Of a stretch of DNA of 44,419 bases, positions 43,033 through 44,419 are shown one piece after another. Where the stretch lies: assembly GCA_036567085.1 (NCBI GenBank), contig DATCVG010000046.1, forward strand, positions 1-44,419. Reading direction: 5' to 3'. The stretch is from Methylopumilus sp036567085 (GTDB lineage Bacteria > Pseudomonadota > Gammaproteobacteria > Burkholderiales > Methylophilaceae). Below the pieces are notes generated by a model. It was not told the origin of the DNA and searched no databases. It saw nothing but the letters and a program-made list of their open reading frames with translations. The position numbers and the translations under genes are program-made. Position 1 is the first letter of the stretch. Each line of letters starts with the position of its first letter.

Positions 43033-44034
43033 TTAGTAGTAATTTTTATACCAGTCTATAAATCGTGTAACACCTTCCTTGATAGAGGTGTTCGGTTTGA
43101 AATTGATCCACTGATTTAATTCTGAAGTATCTGCTGATGTGATTTTGATATCGCCTGCTTGCATACCCATCATTCTTTTAATCGCTTTTTTACCTAATGC
43201 ATCTTCAATCGTTTCGATGAATTGCATCAATGGCACAGGATGACTATTTCCTATATTAAAGATGCGATAAGGCGCATGACTTGTTGCAGGATCCGGATGT
43301 TGTCCATCAAAATTTATATTGGGCATGGCCGTTTTAAATAGCGTTTCATTTACAGACGCTACGATATCGTCTATATAAGTAAAGTCACGCATCATATCGC
43401 CATGATTGAATACTTGTATAGGTTCATCAGCCAAGATAGCTTTCGTAAATAGCATGGGTGACATATCAGGCCTACCCCATGGGCCATAGACTGTAAAAAA
43501 ACGTAAACCAGTTGTAGGGATTTGATAAAGATGACTATAAGTATGTGCCATCAATTCATTAGCTTTTTTAGTCGCTCCATAGAGACTCACAGGATGATCA
43601 ACATTATCATGTTCACTAAACGGAACTTTTGTATTGCCACCATACACGCTTGAGCTACTTGCAAAAACAAGATGCTCAGTTTTAATTGTTCGACAGCCTT
43701 CTAAGATATTAATAAAGCCCTGAATATTGGAATCAATATAGATGTAAGGATTCTGAATGGAATAACGCACACCTGCTTGAGCTGCTAAATGAAGAACACG
43801 TTGAGGTGATTCTTTTTTAAAAAGATCGACTACATCTTTTTGATCTTTAATGTCGAGTTTTAAAAATCGAAAATTTTTATAGCCTTCTAGTAATTTAAGT
43901 CGATCCTCTTTTAAGGTGACATCGTAATAGTCATTGAGATTATCAATACCAATAACCTCATGGCCTTCATCCAGGAGCTTTTTGGCGCTATGCATGCCAA
44001 TAAAACCAGCTGCACCTGTCACCAAGATTTTCAT
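43033..44034 (-). CDS. UDP-glucuronate 4-epimerase (NAD-dependent SDR)
   Basis: This 333-residue extended short-chain dehydrogenase has the NAD motif TGAAGFIG (6-13), the catalytic SSS stretch (126-129) and Tyr152-Lys156 (SLYGATKKA). It also has NLNDYYDVTLKEDRL and FFTVYGPWGRPDMSP, which are characteristic of UDP-glucuronate 4-epimerases (UDP-GlcA to UDP-GalA). The upstream gene is a UDP-glucose 6-dehydrogenase whose product would be its substrate, and their codons abut. The pair suggests galacturonate for capsule, LPS or exopolysaccharide. Confidence 0.9.
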   Translation of the reverse strand: MKILVTGAAGFIGMHSAKKLLDEGHEVIGIDNLNDYYDVTLKEDRLKLLEGYKNFRFLKLDIKDQKDVVDLFKKESPQRVLHLAAQAGVRYSIQNPYIYIDSNIQGFINILEGCRTIKTEHLVFASSSSVYGGNTKVPFSEHDNVDHPVSLYGATKKANELMAHTYSHLYQIPTTGLRFFTVYGPWGRPDMSPMLFTKAILADEPIQVFNHGDMMRDFTYIDDIVASVNETLFKTAMPNINFDGQHPDPATSHAPYRIFNIGNSHPVPLMQFIETIEDALGKKAIKRMMGMQAGDIKITSADTSELNQWINFKPNTSIKEGVTRFIDWYKNYY

Positions 44035-44419
44035 TTAACGTCCAATAGGGAAATACTCAAATCCAAGCGCGCGAACCACTTTCGGATCATAAAGATTTCG
44101 ACCATCAAAAATGAAAGGCGCTCTTAGCGAAGATTTAATTAAAGAAAAATCAGGGCTTCTGAATTCTGTCCACTCAGTGACGATAATAAGTGCATCTGCA
44201 TTTTTGAGCGCATCGTCTTGTGTGTCGACGAAAGATAAATGTTTTTCATCTTTAAAAATACGTTTAGCTTCATCCATAGCAACTGGATCATAAGCGGTGA
44301 TTGTGGCACCCGCATTAATCAATTCACGAATAAGAACGCGACTCGAAGCTTCTCTCATGTCATCGGTATTGGGTTTGAAAGCTAAACCCCATAATGCAAA
44401 ATGCCTACCTCTTAAATTG
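44035..44419 (-). CDS. UDP-glucose 6-dehydrogenase, C-terminal part (runs off right edge)
   Basis: The last 127 residues of the protein are visible; the frame is open to the window edge, so the start lies outside. It begins LRGRHFALWGLAFKPNTDD, the hallmark of the UDP-glucose/GDP-mannose dehydrogenase C-terminal domain. It ends with LIIVTEWTEFRSPDF, DGRNLYDP and EYFPIGR. The methionine at 44358 is internal. It oxidises UDP-glucose to UDP-glucuronate, the substrate for the adjacent epimerase. The WTEF motif favours UDP-glucose over GDP-mannose dehydrogenase. Confidence 0.92.
   Translation of the reverse strand, partial: NLRGRHFALWGLAFKPNTDDMREASSRVLIRELINAGATITAYDPVAMDEAKRIFKDEKHLSFVDTQDDALKNADALIIVTEWTEFRSPDFSLIKSSLRAPFIFDGRNLYDPKVVRALGFEYFPIGR

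Noticed and set aside
1..44419. CRISPR array, insertion sequence, prophage, toxin-antitoxin or defence island
   Set aside because: No spaced repeats, transposase, integrase or defence-type protein was seen; nearly all DNA is assigned to conserved chromosomal genes.
1..44419. tRNA or rRNA genes
   Set aside because: No gap is large enough for rRNA (largest about 240 bases) and I saw no tRNA-like cloverleaf or T-loop sequence in the gaps.

Overview
The window is about 44 kb of an AT-rich, densely coded bacterial chromosome that contains the replication origin region. Gene content and order (rpmH-rnpA-yidD-yidC-mnmE, mnmG-rsmG-parA-parB-atp operon-glmU-glmS; dnaA-dnaN-gyrB on the other side; argH-hemC-hemD) and the Proteobacteria-type long GyrB point to a betaproteobacterium. 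The low GC, short gaps and many overlapping start/stop codons suggest a streamlined methylotroph of the Methylophilaceae (OM43 / Methylopumilus type). That assignment is inferred from protein style and gene order; no marker was searched. I saw no rRNA, tRNA, insertion sequence, prophage or CRISPR array.

Layout. 1-1430: a partner-switching signalling cassette (edge-truncated PAS protein, RsbW-like kinase, divergent STAS antagonist) and a small membrane protein. 1551-7188: a complete tripartite RND efflux operon (lipoprotein adaptor, HAE1-type pump, outer-membrane factor). 7199-10745: argH diverging from hemC-hemD, then a small exported Ala/Lys repeat protein. 10807-12224: minus-strand fxsA-like gene and a ferredoxin-type flavin reductase. 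12368-14696: dsbD and a TlpA-like thioredoxin. 14783-17951: aroQ, accB, accC, prmA. 18004-18321: a DUF2892-like membrane protein with a histone-H1-like basic tail. 18369-19268: OxyR with both redox cysteines.

19282-24453 carries gyrB, dnaN and dnaA on the minus strand; from rpmH (24688) to glmS (43031) everything is on the plus strand. Transcription therefore diverges at dnaA/rpmH, as expected around an origin. The dnaN-dnaA gap holds three consensus DnaA boxes and the dnaA-rpmH gap one more. About 5.5 kb to the right, between mnmE and mnmG, lie two parS-type palindromes, and parA-parB follow 2.6 kb later. Origin, centromere and segregation genes are thus packed into about 10 kb. The complete F1Fo ATP synthase operon (atpI-B-E-F-H-A-G-D-C) and glmU-glmS (UDP-GlcNAc synthesis) follow.

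The right end (43033-44419) is a minus-strand pair for nucleotide-sugar synthesis: UDP-glucuronate 4-epimerase and the C-terminal part of a UDP-glucose 6-dehydrogenase that runs off the edge. Most of the window is conserved housekeeping. The least ordinary items are the H1-tailed membrane protein, the Ala/Lys repeat exported protein beside hemD with a perfect palindrome in its leader, the repeated motif in the argH/hemC promoter region, the partner-switching cassette and the parS pair.
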